This document shows positions 26,247-35,509 of a stretch of 64,000 nt of DNA, in pieces. This DNA comes from Arthrobacter sp. efr-133-R2A-120 (GTDB lineage Bacteria; Actinomycetota; Actinomycetes; Actinomycetales; Micrococcaceae). Every line of letters begins with the position of its first letter. Position 1 is the first letter of the stretch. The stretch lies in contig NZ_JARVRF010000022.1 in NCBI RefSeq assembly GCF_030209835.1, forward strand, positions 23,519 through 87,518. Direction: 5' to 3'. A program made the position numbers and the translations under genes. Under the pieces are notes generated by a model that saw only the letters and a program-made list of their open reading frames with translations, had not been told where the DNA came from and searched no databases.

Positions 26247-26262
26247 ATGTACGTTCGTACAT
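26247..26262. promoter_or_regulatory. Palindromic operator candidate between PucR and the permease
   Basis: ATGTACG-TT-CGTACAT, a perfect 7+2+7 palindrome, 55 bases upstream of the PucR start and 113 bases before the permease. Its TGT...ACA frame resembles the TGTG-N6-CACA sites near the other PucR. Confidence 0.6.
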
Positions 26263-26375
26263 TTTTTGCATGCTTTTACGTTCGCCCCTGTCATGGGCAA
26301 TCATCCATCGCCTTGGGACGATCGAGATCAGCTGCTCCTGTGGCAGCCCAACACTTTCACCGGCCAGGAGTTTCC

Positions 26376-27899
26376 ATGACCACCATTGATCCAGTCGAGG
26401 AGCGGACAACGGCTGTCCGCCCCGACGAGCAATCCGGCTACAAGAAGGGCCTTTCCAACCGCCAGGTCCAAATGATCGGCATCGGCGGCGCCATCGGCAC
26501 GGGACTCTTCCTCGGCGCCGGCGGACGCCTGGCCTCAGCCGGGCCCGTCCTCCCCGTTGTCTACGCGATCTGCGGAGTGTTCGCCTTCTTCATCCTCCGC
26601 GCCCTCGGCGAGCTGGTCCTGCACCGCCCGTCATCAGGCTCCTTCGTCTCCTACGCTCGGGAGTTCTATGGCGAAAAGGCAGCGTACATCTCCGGGTGGG
26701 TGTACTCACTGTCGTGGGCGCTCACCGCGATCGTGGACATTACCGCCGTCGCCGTTTACCTGAACTACTGGACCGCGTTCAGCAGCGTCCCGCAATGGAT
26801 CCTCGCGCTGGCGGCCCTGCTCGTGGTCACCGGCGTCAACCTCATCTCCGTGAAGCTATTCGGCGAACTGGAATTCTGGTTCGCCATTATCAAGGTTGGC
26901 GCGCTCGTGGCGTTCCTCCTGGTGGGCGGCATCTTCCTCGCCGGCAACTTCCCGGTCGCCGGACACCAGCCCGGGCTCTCCCTGATCACCGACCACGGCG
27001 GCCTGCTGCCCAACGGGCTACTCCCCGCGGTCATCATTGTGCAGGGCATTGTGTTCGCTTACGCCGGCATCGACATGATCGGCGTAGCCGCCGGCGAAAC
27101 CAAGGACCCTAGGAAGATCATGCCCAAAGCGGTCAACGCGGTCATCTTCCGGATCGCCATCTTTTATGTGGGCTCCACTGCCCTGCTGGCGATGCTGCTT
27201 CCGTATAGCTCCTATAAGGCCGGGGAGTCCCCGTTCGTAACCTTCTTCGCCAGTATCGGCGTGCCCGGTGCGGGCGACGTGATGAACTTCGTGGTCCTCA
27301 CCGCCGCGCTATCCAGCCTCAACGCCGGGCTCTACTCCACCGGGCGGATCTACCGCTCCATGGCCCAGACCGGGACGGCACCCCAATTCATGAAACGGAT
27401 GAGCCGCGGCGGGGTGCCCTACGGCGGAATCCTCTTCACCGCTGCCTTCACTCTGCTCGGCGTGGGGCTCAACGCAGTTGTTCCAAAGATGGCCTTCGAA
27501 ATCACCATCAACGCCACCGCGCTAGCCATCCTCTGCACTTGGGCAACCATCATTTTGTGCCAACTGAAACTGTACAAACTGTCCAAAGCGGGACTGATGC
27601 CGCGGCCAGCCTTCCGGCTCTTCGGTGCGCCTTGGACCTCCTACCTGACCTTGGCGTTCCTGGCAGCGGTGCTGGTCCTGATGCTGTTTGATTTCCCGAT
27701 CGGCACGTACACGGTGGCCTCCCTGGCAATCATCATCCCGGCCCTTATGGCCGGCTGGTACTCCGTGCGAAGGCGCGTCAACGAACTTGCCAGGACCCGG
27801 CCGCCGACCAACGCCATCCCGGTAGCGGGGGCCACAGCCCAGCAATCACCGGCCCAGTCTTCCACCACGCGGCTCAACAACGAGGAGCACACACCATGA
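26376..27899 (+). CDS. Amino acid permease (AAT family)
   Basis: A 507-residue, 12-helix permease of the AnsP/GabP/LysP group. It opens with [32 protein letters not shown], the conserved first-helix motif, and has [30 protein letters not shown] in the helix 6 region. A hydrophilic tail of about 45 residues follows the last helix. ATG 26376 has CAGGAG upstream. Its stop overlaps the next gene (ATGA). Given the downstream amino-acid monooxygenase, the substrate may be lysine or another amino acid; asparagine-type specificity cannot be excluded. Confidence 0.92.
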   Translation: MTTIDPVEERTTAVRPDEQSGYKKGLSNRQVQMIGIGGAIGTGLFLGAGGRLASAGPVLPVVYAICGVFAFFILRALGELVLHRPSSGSFVSYAREFYGEKAAYISGWVYSLSWALTAIVDITAVAVYLNYWTAFSSVPQWILALAALLVVTGVNLISVKLFGELEFWFAIIKVGALVAFLLVGGIFLAGNFPVAGHQPGLSLITDHGGLLPNGLLPAVIIVQGIVFAYAGIDMIGVAAGETKDPRKIMPKAVNAVIFRIAIFYVGSTALLAMLLPYSSYKAGESPFVTFFASIGVPGAGDVMNFVVLTAALSSLNAGLYSTGRIYRSMAQTGTAPQFMKRMSRGGVPYGGILFTAAFTLLGVGLNAVVPKMAFEITINATALAILCTWATIILCQLKLYKLSKAGLMPRPAFRLFGAPWTSYLTLAFLAAVLVLMLFDFPIGTYTVASLAIIIPALMAGWYSVRRRVNELARTRPPTNAIPVAGATAQQSPAQSSTTRLNNEEHTP

Positions 27900-29266
27900 C
27901 CACCGCAGCAACGCGTCCCGCCAACGCCCTGACCCAAAAACCTGCCGACATCAGCCGGGTAGCGAGCGATGACGATGCGTCCTTCCTCCGCGACTTCCGC
28001 AGCCTCTCGACCATCGGCGAAACACCCGGCCACGGCGTGGACCGCCAAGCCGGCACCGCGGCGGACGCACAAGCACGTACCTGGTTCACCTCCCTCGCCT
28101 CCCAGTACGGGTTCCGTACGGAAACGGACCAAGTTGGAAACCTTTTCGCGCTGATCGAATGGAACCCCGGCGCACCCTACGTCCTCGTGGGCTCGCACCT
28201 GGACAGCCAGCCGACCGCCGGGAAGTACGACGGCGCGTACGGCGTTGCCGCGGCCCTTCACGCCGCCCGCAGGCTGGCGGACCGGGCAGCCTCGAAATCG
28301 TCCGACGGCGGCAACGGGCCAGCGGTTCCCAAGTACAACCTTGCCGTCGTTGACTGGTTCAACGAGGAAGGCTGCCGCTTCGCCCCGTCCATGATGGGAA
28401 GTTCCGTCTACACAGGAAAGCTCCCCGCCGACGTCGCGCTGTCCGTTACGGACACCGCGGGTACCAGCGTGCGCGAAGCCCTTACCGAAATCGGGCACCT
28501 AGGAAGCGGCGATGGCCCCGCTGCCGCCGCCTATGCGGAGATCCACATTGAACAGGGCCGGTCGATGGAGGACTCCGGCACCACGATCGGCCTGGTCCAC
28601 GCCTGCTGGGCCGCTGCGAAATACACGGTTACCGTCCACGGCGAGCAGGCACACACGGGTTCAACCGTCATCGCCGACCGCAAGGACGCCCTGCTGGGAG
28701 CGTCGCGCCTAGTGGTTTTGCTGAGGGAAATCGCGGACCACTTCAGCGGTGCCGTGCTGCACACCTCCGTGGGTCAGTTGACGGTGTATCCGAACTCGCC
28801 CGTTGTGGTGCCGTCCCGGGTGGACCTCGTGATGGACTTGCGGACCGCCGATGAGGGCGTCCTGGCCGCTGCCAAAGCCCTGCTCCGCTCCGGTATAGCC
28901 GCCATCGAGACGGAGGCCAACGTCAGCATTGAGGTCGAGGAGTCCCACGCCTGGGGCATCAACCCCTACCAACCCGCGGGTGTGGCCTTGGCCGCCGAAT
29001 GCGCAGCCGAACTGGGCCTCAGCAACCGCCGAGTGTTCACGCTCGCCGGGCACGACTCAATCAACATGAAGGATGTCGTCCCTACGGTCATGCTGTTCGT
29101 CCCCAGCGTGGATGGCATCTCCCACAATGAGCGCGAATACACGAACGACGACGACGCCTGCGCCGGCGTAGACATGCTGACCCGCGTAGTTGAGAGGCTG
29201 TGCAACGGAGACCTCGACGATGCCGCGTCACCCGAACCCGGCTCCCGGCTGGAGGGCAACAAGTGA
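27896..29266 (+). CDS. M20-family Zn-dependent amidohydrolase, second copy
   Basis: A 456-residue paralogue of the enzyme at 13590..14849 with the same motifs: [81 protein letters not shown] and SHNEREYT. This is the carbamoylase/ureidopropionase/allantoate amidohydrolase branch, so cleavage of an N-carbamoyl or N-acyl bond is likely. It overlaps the permease at its start and the nitrilase-type gene at its end (GTGA), so it is firmly part of the operon. How it connects to an amino-acid monooxygenase is not obvious; it could release the free amino acid from a derivative. Confidence 0.88.
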   Translation: MTTAATRPANALTQKPADISRVASDDDASFLRDFRSLSTIGETPGHGVDRQAGTAADAQARTWFTSLASQYGFRTETDQVGNLFALIEWNPGAPYVLVGSHLDSQPTAGKYDGAYGVAAALHAARRLADRAASKSSDGGNGPAVPKYNLAVVDWFNEEGCRFAPSMMGSSVYTGKLPADVALSVTDTAGTSVREALTEIGHLGSGDGPAAAAYAEIHIEQGRSMEDSGTTIGLVHACWAAAKYTVTVHGEQAHTGSTVIADRKDALLGASRLVVLLREIADHFSGAVLHTSVGQLTVYPNSPVVVPSRVDLVMDLRTADEGVLAAAKALLRSGIAAIETEANVSIEVEESHAWGINPYQPAGVALAAECAAELGLSNRRVFTLAGHDSINMKDVVPTVMLFVPSVDGISHNEREYTNDDDACAGVDMLTRVVERLCNGDLDDAASPEPGSRLEGNK

Positions 29267-30075
29267 CTGGCCGGATCAAGGTGGCCGTCCTTCAGGCGAC
29301 CGGTCTGGTCAACTCACCGCAGCAAAACCTGAACAGGCTTGCTGCCCGAGCGCAGGAAGCAAAGGCACTGGGCGCGGACCTTCTGGTAACCCCCGAACTG
29401 TTCATCAGCGGTTACGCTCCCGGCCTAGTCAACAGCACCGACGGGACAGTCCAGCGGCGGCAGATCGCCGACATCGCCTTATCCGCAGGCCTGGCGATCG
29501 TGGGTTCCACAGTCGAACACGACCGGGAGCGGCGCTACATCTCGGCGTCCTTCTTTGATCGCGACGGTGCCGAACTGACCCGCTACCGCAAGCAGCACCT
29601 CTTCGGGGCAGTCGAGAAGGAAGCGTTCGACGCCGGGGAGGCACCCCCCGCCGTCGTCGGCTTCGACGGAGTCAACGTTGCCCTCGGAATCTGCTTCGAC
29701 ATCGAGTTTCCCGAGTTCGCGCGTGCCGCGGCCGTCGCGGGAGCGGAACTGCTCTGCATTCCGACGGCGGTCCCCTTGCGTGAAGGCGGCCAGTCCGACG
29801 CACACCCGTTCGACACCCGGCTGATTCCGGCGATGGTGGTCCCCACCCGAGCCCTCGAAAGCCAGCTGTTCATTGCGTACGCCAACCACACCGGCCCGCA
29901 CTTCGCCGGCCTGAGCACCATCGCCGATCCGTACGGGCGGCACCTTGCGGCCGCCGGTGACCATGCCGCGCTTATCGTCGCGGACGTTGCCGTGTCCACT
30001 CTTCGCCAGGCCCGGCTGGACACCGACTACCTCTCCCCGTTCATCAACAGCGCAGCCAGCGCCCACCCCCAATAA
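29263..30075 (+). CDS. Nitrilase-superfamily amidase, probably 5-aminovaleramidase-type (DavA-like)
   Basis: 270 residues of the carbon-nitrogen hydrolase fold with a complete triad: Glu45 (TPELF), Lys110 (YRKQHLFG) and Cys144 (GICFDIEFPE). Length and motifs suit aliphatic amidases such as DavA. The next gene encodes an amide-forming amino-acid monooxygenase, so the natural job is hydrolysis of that amide to the acid, for example 5-aminovaleramide to 5-aminovalerate. GTG 29263 overlaps the M20 stop. Substrate is inferred from context. Confidence 0.82.
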   Translation: MTGRIKVAVLQATGLVNSPQQNLNRLAARAQEAKALGADLLVTPELFISGYAPGLVNSTDGTVQRRQIADIALSAGLAIVGSTVEHDRERRYISASFFDRDGAELTRYRKQHLFGAVEKEAFDAGEAPPAVVGFDGVNVALGICFDIEFPEFARAAAVAGAELLCIPTAVPLREGGQSDAHPFDTRLIPAMVVPTRALESQLFIAYANHTGPHFAGLSTIADPYGRHLAAAGDHAALIVADVAVSTLRQARLDTDYLSPFINSAASAHPQ

Positions 30076-30083
30076 GGACCCAC

Positions 30084-31784
30084 GTGACCATCGCAGCCAC
30101 CAGCACGCCGACTGCAAAACTGAGCATGCTCATCCCAGATTTCCCGTTCCCCTACGATGACTACATCACCCATGAAGCGGGAATCGGTTCCGTCCCGGCC
30201 GACATGTACGGCACAGAAGTGGCCGTTGTGGGCGCCGGGCTGTCAGGGCTCGTCGCAGCCTACGAACTCATGAAAATGGGACTCAAGCCGGTTGTGTACG
30301 AGTCCTCAAGGATCGGAGGACGCCTCCGTGGAGGCACCCAGCCGGGCAAGTCCGGACCGGTGGCGGACCTGGGCGGGATGCGCTTCCCAAAGACCGGCAC
30401 CTCGTTCTTCCACTACGCGGATCTTGTTGGCATCGAAACCCAGCCGTTCCCCAACCCGCTGACGCCTGCTGCCGGAAGCACCGTGATCGAACTTGGCGGC
30501 ACGGCCCACTATGCCGAGAGGCCCGACGATCTGCCTGGGTTCTTCCGGGACGTCTCCAACGCGTGGGACGACTGCCTGGAGGAACGCGCCCACTTTAGCG
30601 CCATGCAGGAAGCCATCCGCACCAGGGACCTCGCCACGATCAAGAGGCTCTGGAACGAATTGGTTCCCCGCTTCGACGACATCTCCTTCTCCGGTTATCT
30701 GGCCACGTCAAAGGCGTTCGCGTCCCTCCCGTTCGAATACCGGGAGGCCTTCGGCCAGGTCGGGTTCGGAACGGGCGGCTGGGACACCAACTTCCCGGAC
30801 AGCATCCTGGAGATCCTCCGCGTCGTGTACGTGGATGCCGACGCGGACCAACACCGGATCATCGGCGGGGCGCAGCTCCTGCCGGAACGCCTCTGGAACC
30901 ATGCCCCCTCCGACCTGGCGCACTGGCCAGAAGGCACAAGCCTCGCGTCCCTTCACGGCGGGCACCCGCGGCCCGGCGTCGCTTCCATCCGGCGCCTTCC
31001 TGGCAGTGGGGGCGCAGCTGCAGCGGTCGAGGGACCCATCGCCGTCACGGACAAGTGGGGACAGTCGCGGGAGTATCCGGCGGTCATTGCGACGTGCCAG
31101 AGCTGGCTGCTCTCGGCGCGCATCGACGTCGACGAGTCGCTCTTCAGCCACAGGCTCTGGACGGCGATCGAGCGTAGCCACTACATGCAGTCCTCCAAGA
31201 CGTTCGTAGTGGTCGACAGGCCGTTCTGGAAGGACATCGACCCGCAGACCGGCCGCCAGCTCATGAGTACCACGCTCACAGACCGGCTCACGCGCGGCAC
31301 CTACCTGCTGGACAACGGCCCCGACCAGCCCGCCCTGATCTGCTTGTCCTACACCTGGAACGACGACGCCCTGAAGTGGTTACCGCTTGATGCCGACGAG
31401 CGAGTCCGACTTATGCTGCACTCCCTGAAGCAGATCTATCCCACCGTGGACATCGCCTCGCACATCATCGGGGATCCAATCACGGTCTCCTGGGAAGACG
31501 ACCCCAACTTCATGGGTGCCTTCAGTGACAACCTCCCAGGGCATTACCGCTACCAGGAGCGGCTTTACACGCACTTCATGCAGGAAGGAATGGACCCGGC
31601 CCACCGCGGCATCTATCTGGCCGGCGACGGCATCTCCTGGACCGGCGGCTGGGCCGACGGAGCCGCGACTACGGGCCTCAATGCCGTGTGGGGCGTCATG
31701 ACGCAGCTGGGCGGCAAGACCAATCCGGAAAACCCGGGCCCGGGCGACCGCTTCGACGAACTCAAACCCGTTCGGCTTCCCTGA
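30084..31784 (+). CDS. Amide-forming flavin L-amino acid 2-monooxygenase (DavB-like)
   Basis: A 566-residue flavoprotein. The N-terminal IPDFPFPYDDYITHEAGIGSVP precedes the dinucleotide motif GAGLSG (residues 50-55), then GGRLRGG and DLGGMRFP. Later come FGQVGFGTGGWDTNFPDS, HWPEGTSL, MQSSKTFVVVDRPFW, LTDRLTRGTYLLDNG and AGDGISWTGGWADGA. From memory these match lysine 2-monooxygenase (DavB) of Pseudomonas almost segment by segment, and tryptophan 2-monooxygenase less well. The reaction is oxidative decarboxylation of an amino acid to the amide one carbon shorter. GTG start with AAGGA upstream. Specificity (Lys, Arg or Trp) remains to be shown; lysine is favoured. Confidence 0.85.
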   Translation: MTIAATSTPTAKLSMLIPDFPFPYDDYITHEAGIGSVPADMYGTEVAVVGAGLSGLVAAYELMKMGLKPVVYESSRIGGRLRGGTQPGKSGPVADLGGMRFPKTGTSFFHYADLVGIETQPFPNPLTPAAGSTVIELGGTAHYAERPDDLPGFFRDVSNAWDDCLEERAHFSAMQEAIRTRDLATIKRLWNELVPRFDDISFSGYLATSKAFASLPFEYREAFGQVGFGTGGWDTNFPDSILEILRVVYVDADADQHRIIGGAQLLPERLWNHAPSDLAHWPEGTSLASLHGGHPRPGVASIRRLPGSGGAAAAVEGPIAVTDKWGQSREYPAVIATCQSWLLSARIDVDESLFSHRLWTAIERSHYMQSSKTFVVVDRPFWKDIDPQTGRQLMSTTLTDRLTRGTYLLDNGPDQPALICLSYTWNDDALKWLPLDADERVRLMLHSLKQIYPTVDIASHIIGDPITVSWEDDPNFMGAFSDNLPGHYRYQERLYTHFMQEGMDPAHRGIYLAGDGISWTGGWADGAATTGLNAVWGVMTQLGGKTNPENPGPGDRFDELKPVRLP

Positions 31785-31824
31785 CCTCCCCGGGCAGGCT
31801 GTTCATCGGCCCCGACTCACGCAT

Positions 31825-31866
31825 CGGCCGTATGGGGCCCCGTCTTAAAGGGGCTCCATACGGCCG
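31825..31866. terminator. Strong hairpin between convergent genes
   Basis: CGGCCGTATGGGGCCCC (31825-31841) pairs with GGGGCTCCATACGGCCG (31850-31866): 17 base pairs with one G-T and an 8-base loop. It terminates the monooxygenase operon and probably also the GntR gene coming from the right. Confidence 0.85.
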
Positions 31867-31913
31867 TGCCCATGCCAATGGGTAGCACCGGATGAACGGG
31901 CGGCTCTGGGCGG

Positions 31914-32714
31914 TTATTCGGCGCGGGGCCTTGATGCCGCCAGGCGGCTCGAATCGGGCAGTGTTGCCACGAAAACGTCGGTCGCGCTGATGTCCGCCAG
32001 TGCCTTGCGCCGGGTGTCGTCGAGGTATCCGACGTGGTTTTGGAATGCCGCGCGGGCGGCTTCCGGGTCCTGGTCTGCGATTGCCTGGTAGATGGCCGTG
32101 TGTTGCGCCCAAACGGCTTCGCGGTCCAGCAGATCGACGAACACGGTGTTGGTGGCCGGCCGCATGAGATGCACCGACATCATGGCGAGTTCGAGAATCT
32201 GGTTCTTTGCGGCCCTGGTGATCGCTGTGTGGAACTCAATGTCTAGCTGGAGCCATTCAGCGAGATCGAGATCGGGGTTCGAAGCGAGGTGTATCGGTTG
32301 GTGGATGGCCTCGAGGTCGTCCTCGGTGCGCCGGCGTGCGGCCAGGTCGACGCACTGCATTTCCAGCACCCAGCGGGCCTCGTCCACGTCGTGCAGGGAG
32401 ACGTTGCCGGCCCGGTACCACAAGCGGATCGCGTCACTGAGCTGTTCGGCGACGGTCTCAGCATCAGGCACCGCAACATAGGTCCCTCCACGGCTTCCGC
32501 GGGAAGAGACGACGAGTCCTGTTGCCGCCAGGATCTTCAGGGCTTCCCTTGCGGTGGCGCGCGCAACATCGAATGATTCCGCCAGCTCCAACTCAGAGGG
32601 CAGCCGCTCCCCCGGCAGCCATTGGCCTACGCTGATCGCCCTTCGCAGCTGGCGGGCAATTTGCCCGGACGCGTCCTTGCGGCCGAGCTGAACCGGCACG
32701 AACTCTTCTGGCAT
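31914..32714 (-). CDS. GntR-family regulator, FadR/FCD type
   Basis: A 266-residue regulator with an N-terminal winged helix (about 20-85; GERLPSELELAESFDVARATAREALKILAATGLVVSSRGSRGGTYV) and a C-terminal FCD all-helical domain. It is divergent from the ABC transporter/amidase/PxpA operon, with an inverted repeat between them, and is probably its repressor. The ATG at 32714 is used; a GTG at 32726 has AAGG 4-5 bases upstream and is an alternative. The inducer is likely the transported compound or its amide product. Confidence 0.9.
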   Translation of the reverse strand: MPEEFVPVQLGRKDASGQIARQLRRAISVGQWLPGERLPSELELAESFDVARATAREALKILAATGLVVSSRGSRGGTYVAVPDAETVAEQLSDAIRLWYRAGNVSLHDVDEARWVLEMQCVDLAARRRTEDDLEAIHQPIHLASNPDLDLAEWLQLDIEFHTAITRAAKNQILELAMMSVHLMRPATNTVFVDLLDREAVWAQHTAIYQAIADQDPEAARAAFQNHVGYLDDTRRKALADISATDVFVATLPDSSRLAASRPRAE

Positions 32715-32779
32715 CGCTAAACGCACCTTGCCTTCACATCGGTGGAAACCCCTTTACAAGGAAAGGATACTCCTTGCAT

Positions 32780-32799
32780 AATGTCCAAAGTTAGACATT
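32780..32799. promoter_or_regulatory. Inverted repeat, candidate GntR operator
   Basis: AATGTC (32780-32785) and GACATT (32794-32799) are inverted with an 8-base spacer in the divergent GntR/ABC-transporter region. Confidence 0.5.
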
Positions 32800-32857
32800 G
32801 ACTTTTCCCCCCAACGATCGTTGCGGGAGCCACCCGATCCACCCCTTGGAGAAACCG

Positions 32858-33954
32858 ATGAGTTTGAAGATCAGCACAGCGTTGGGGATCGCTGCACTCG
32901 TGTCCGCTATTTCCCTCAGCGCCTGCACCGCACCTCCCAAAACCGCAACGGATACCCCCGCCACAGCCGCAGCATCGGGATCGGCGGCCAGCACCGAAGC
33001 CATGAGCAACACCCTTAAGTTCGTCGATGCCGGGACCAAGGCGCCAGCCGGGAAAAAGGTGGCCTACCTGGCAGAATGCGCTGCCGCCAATGCCTACTGC
33101 CAGACCCGGCAGAAGGGGGCGCAGGAGACAGCCGCCAAAATGGGTGTCCAATTGACCGTCTTCGACGCGAACTTCGACCCGGCCGCCCAGTTGCAGCAAG
33201 TCCAGGACGCCGTGCAGCGGGGATTCGACGGATACATCTTCTCGCCCGTCGCGGACGCCCCCGGATGCTCGGACTTCCACCTGCTCCAGGCCAGCGGCAA
33301 GCCCGTCAGCACCATCAACAGCCCCATGTGCGGCAACCCCGACTACACACCGGAGACTGCCGGATTCGTCGGCATGCAGACCACCCGGTTCTTCACCGAG
33401 CACGTCGAAACGCCTTCAAGTCCTGCACCGCGTCCTGCAATGCGGTCGCCGTCGGAGGCTTCGTCGGATCAGACCTGTTCACCCGATGGGAAGCCGCGAT
33501 CAAGACAGCGGCCGCGAAATACCCGAACGTCAAGGTTGTCTCCGACCAGCCAGGGAACTTCGATCCCGCCAAGGCTCTCTCGGTGGTCCAAGACGCGATC
33601 AGCGCGAACGGCAAGATCGACCTCGTAATTTCCTCCTGGGATGACATGACCCGCGGCGTGGAACAGGCCGTTCACGATGCCGGGAAGACCCCGGGGAAGG
33701 ATGTGCGCATTTACAGTGTGGGCGGCACCACGGCAGGCGTGGCCAGGGTTTCCGCCGAGGCTTGGACGTCAACATCGGTCCTGCTTCCGTATGAGGAATC
33801 CTCATATGGAGTCGCCCAGCTTGTCCGTGCCCTTTCCAGCGGCGAAAACACCCCAGGGTTCGCTTACCTGGCCCAGGCACCCGCCGTCACGCAGGGACCA
33901 GGCTCGATCTTCATCACCGCAAGCAACGCCAACAAGTTCCACCCGGAGTACTGA
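32858..33954 (+). pseudogene. Ribose-type ABC transporter substrate-binding protein, frameshifted
   Basis: The first part (32858 to about 33407) encodes a lipoprotein: signal with lipobox ending at Cys23 (LSAC) and a periplasmic-binding-protein fold (VAYLAECAAANAYCQTRQKG, GYIFSPVADAPGCSDF). After FFTEHV the homologous sequence continues in another frame (NAFKSCTASCNAVAVGGFVG, KIDLVISSWDDMTRGVEQAV) to the stop at 33954. A single missing base around 33404-33409 explains it; adding one would give HVGNAFKSC. Start ATG has GGAG 7 bases upstream. Either a real inactivation or a sequencing error; the rest of the operon is intact, which makes error or very recent loss likely. Intact family length would be about 365 residues. 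Confidence 0.85.
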
Positions 33955-33955
33955 C

Positions 33956-35509
33956 ATGCGGACCCACGCTCCATCCACCGCCGCCGACGCGCTCGTCGTC
34001 CGCGGATTGAACAAGCAGTATGGGGATGTCCAGGTCCTGAGGAACGTCTCCCTTACGGTCAGGGCAGGTGAAGTCCATGCCCTTGTCGGGGAAAACGGTG
34101 CAGGAAAATCTACGCTGATCAAGACCGTGGCCGGCGCCGTCCACCAGGACAGCGGAACGGTCAGTATCTGGGGCCAGGAGCTCGACGGCGGCCAGCCCGG
34201 CAAGGCTGCCGCCGCGGGTCTCGCGGTGATCTACCAGGAGCTGACCATTGTTCCGGAAATGACAGCACTGGCCAACGTGTTGCTCGGAAGGCCACCGCGA
34301 AGGTTTGGTTTCATCGACCGCCAGGCCGCCCTCGCCCAATACCGGGAGGCCGCCGCAGCGGCCGGCACCTCCATACCCGCAGCCACCCGGGCCGGGGACC
34401 TGTCCACGGCCAATCAGCAGATGCTCGAAATCATGCGGGCCCTGGCCAGCCACCGTCGCCTGATCGTCATGGATGAGCCCACGGCCTCGCTTGGACCGGA
34501 AGACAGCCGTTCCCTCCACAAAGCCATCAAGGAACTGACCTCCGCCGGATGCTCGGTTGTCTACATTTCCCACAATCTCGACGACGTCCTGGACATCGCC
34601 GACACGGTCACCGTGCTGCGCGAGGGCGCCGTGATCGACAGCAGAGCAACAGCCGACTGGGATAAACCTTCCCTGATCGTCGCGATGCTCGGCGGCACCC
34701 CGGCCGAGGTCCAACCCACCGCCCCGGGACACACCAAGGGCAGGATCGCCCTGAGCGTCCGCGGGCTGACGGCCCTAGGCGTCGATCTGCCGGCACTGGA
34801 TATCCGCGAAGGCGAGATCGTCGGCCTGGCCGGACTCGTCGGTTCAGGACGCACCAGGTTTCTGCGGACCCTGGCGGGTGCGAACCGGCACACAACCGGA
34901 ACCCTCACGCTCGACGGAAAGCAGGTTCCTTGGCCCCGTTCCCCCCGGGACGGCATCCGGCGCGGGATCGCGCTGGCCCCGGAGGACCGAAAAGAACAGG
35001 CCCTGGTTCTGGACCGCAGCGCGGCGTGGAACATTGCCCTGGGCCAATTCGCCAAGGCAGCGGGCCGACGTCCCTTCCGGAACGGCGCGCTGGCCGGATG
35101 GGCAAGTTTTGGCGCTGCGCGGATGGGGTTCAACCCGAACCGACTGAAGGGGCCCGCAGGGACCCTGTCGGGCGGAAACCAACAGAAACTCGTGCTGGCC
35201 CGATGGCTGGACCGCGGACTCGGTTGCCTGCTCCTGGATGAACCAACACGGGGCATCGACATCGGCGCCAAAGCCCAGATCTTTGCCACGGTCCGCAAGC
35301 TGGCCGACGAGGGGCTGTGCGTCATCTGGTGCAGCAGCGACCTGGACGAGGTCACCAGGTACAGCGACAGGATCATTGTCCTGGCCTCCGGCCGGGCGGT
35401 CGCGGAACTACCGGCGGGCTCCACCGTCCAGGACATCCTCACCCACACCTACACCGCGCCGGCGCCCGGAAGCGTCGGGCCCACAACAACAGATATGGCA
35501 GCATCATGA
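33956..35509 (+). CDS. ABC transporter ATP-binding protein (RbsA-type, two ATPase domains)
   Basis: A 517-residue fused ATPase. Domain 1 (about 10-240) has Walker A GENGAGKST, a signature-like STANQQMLEIMRAL and Walker B LIVMDEPTASL. Domain 2 (about 260-500) has a degenerate Walker A (GLVGSGRTR), the good signature LSGGNQQKLVLARWL and Walker B LLLDEPTRGID. This asymmetry is normal for RbsA/MglA-type proteins. It energises uptake with the permease at 35506. ATG 33956 is one base after the binding-protein stop, preceded by GGAG. Despite the sugar-transporter family, the adjacent amidase and PxpA suggest an amide or lactam substrate. Confidence 0.92.
   Translation: MRTHAPSTAADALVVRGLNKQYGDVQVLRNVSLTVRAGEVHALVGENGAGKSTLIKTVAGAVHQDSGTVSIWGQELDGGQPGKAAAAGLAVIYQELTIVPEMTALANVLLGRPPRRFGFIDRQAALAQYREAAAAAGTSIPAATRAGDLSTANQQMLEIMRALASHRRLIVMDEPTASLGPEDSRSLHKAIKELTSAGCSVVYISHNLDDVLDIADTVTVLREGAVIDSRATADWDKPSLIVAMLGGTPAEVQPTAPGHTKGRIALSVRGLTALGVDLPALDIREGEIVGLAGLVGSGRTRFLRTLAGANRHTTGTLTLDGKQVPWPRSPRDGIRRGIALAPEDRKEQALVLDRSAAWNIALGQFAKAAGRRPFRNGALAGWASFGAARMGFNPNRLKGPAGTLSGGNQQKLVLARWLDRGLGCLLLDEPTRGIDIGAKAQIFATVRKLADEGLCVIWCSSDLDEVTRYSDRIIVLASGRAVAELPAGSTVQDILTHTYTAPAPGSVGPTTTDMAAS

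Noticed and set aside
33380..33430. Programmed ribosomal frameshifting in the binding-protein gene
   Set aside because: No slippery heptamer or downstream structure is seen, and the family is not known to use frameshifting; a lost base is simpler.
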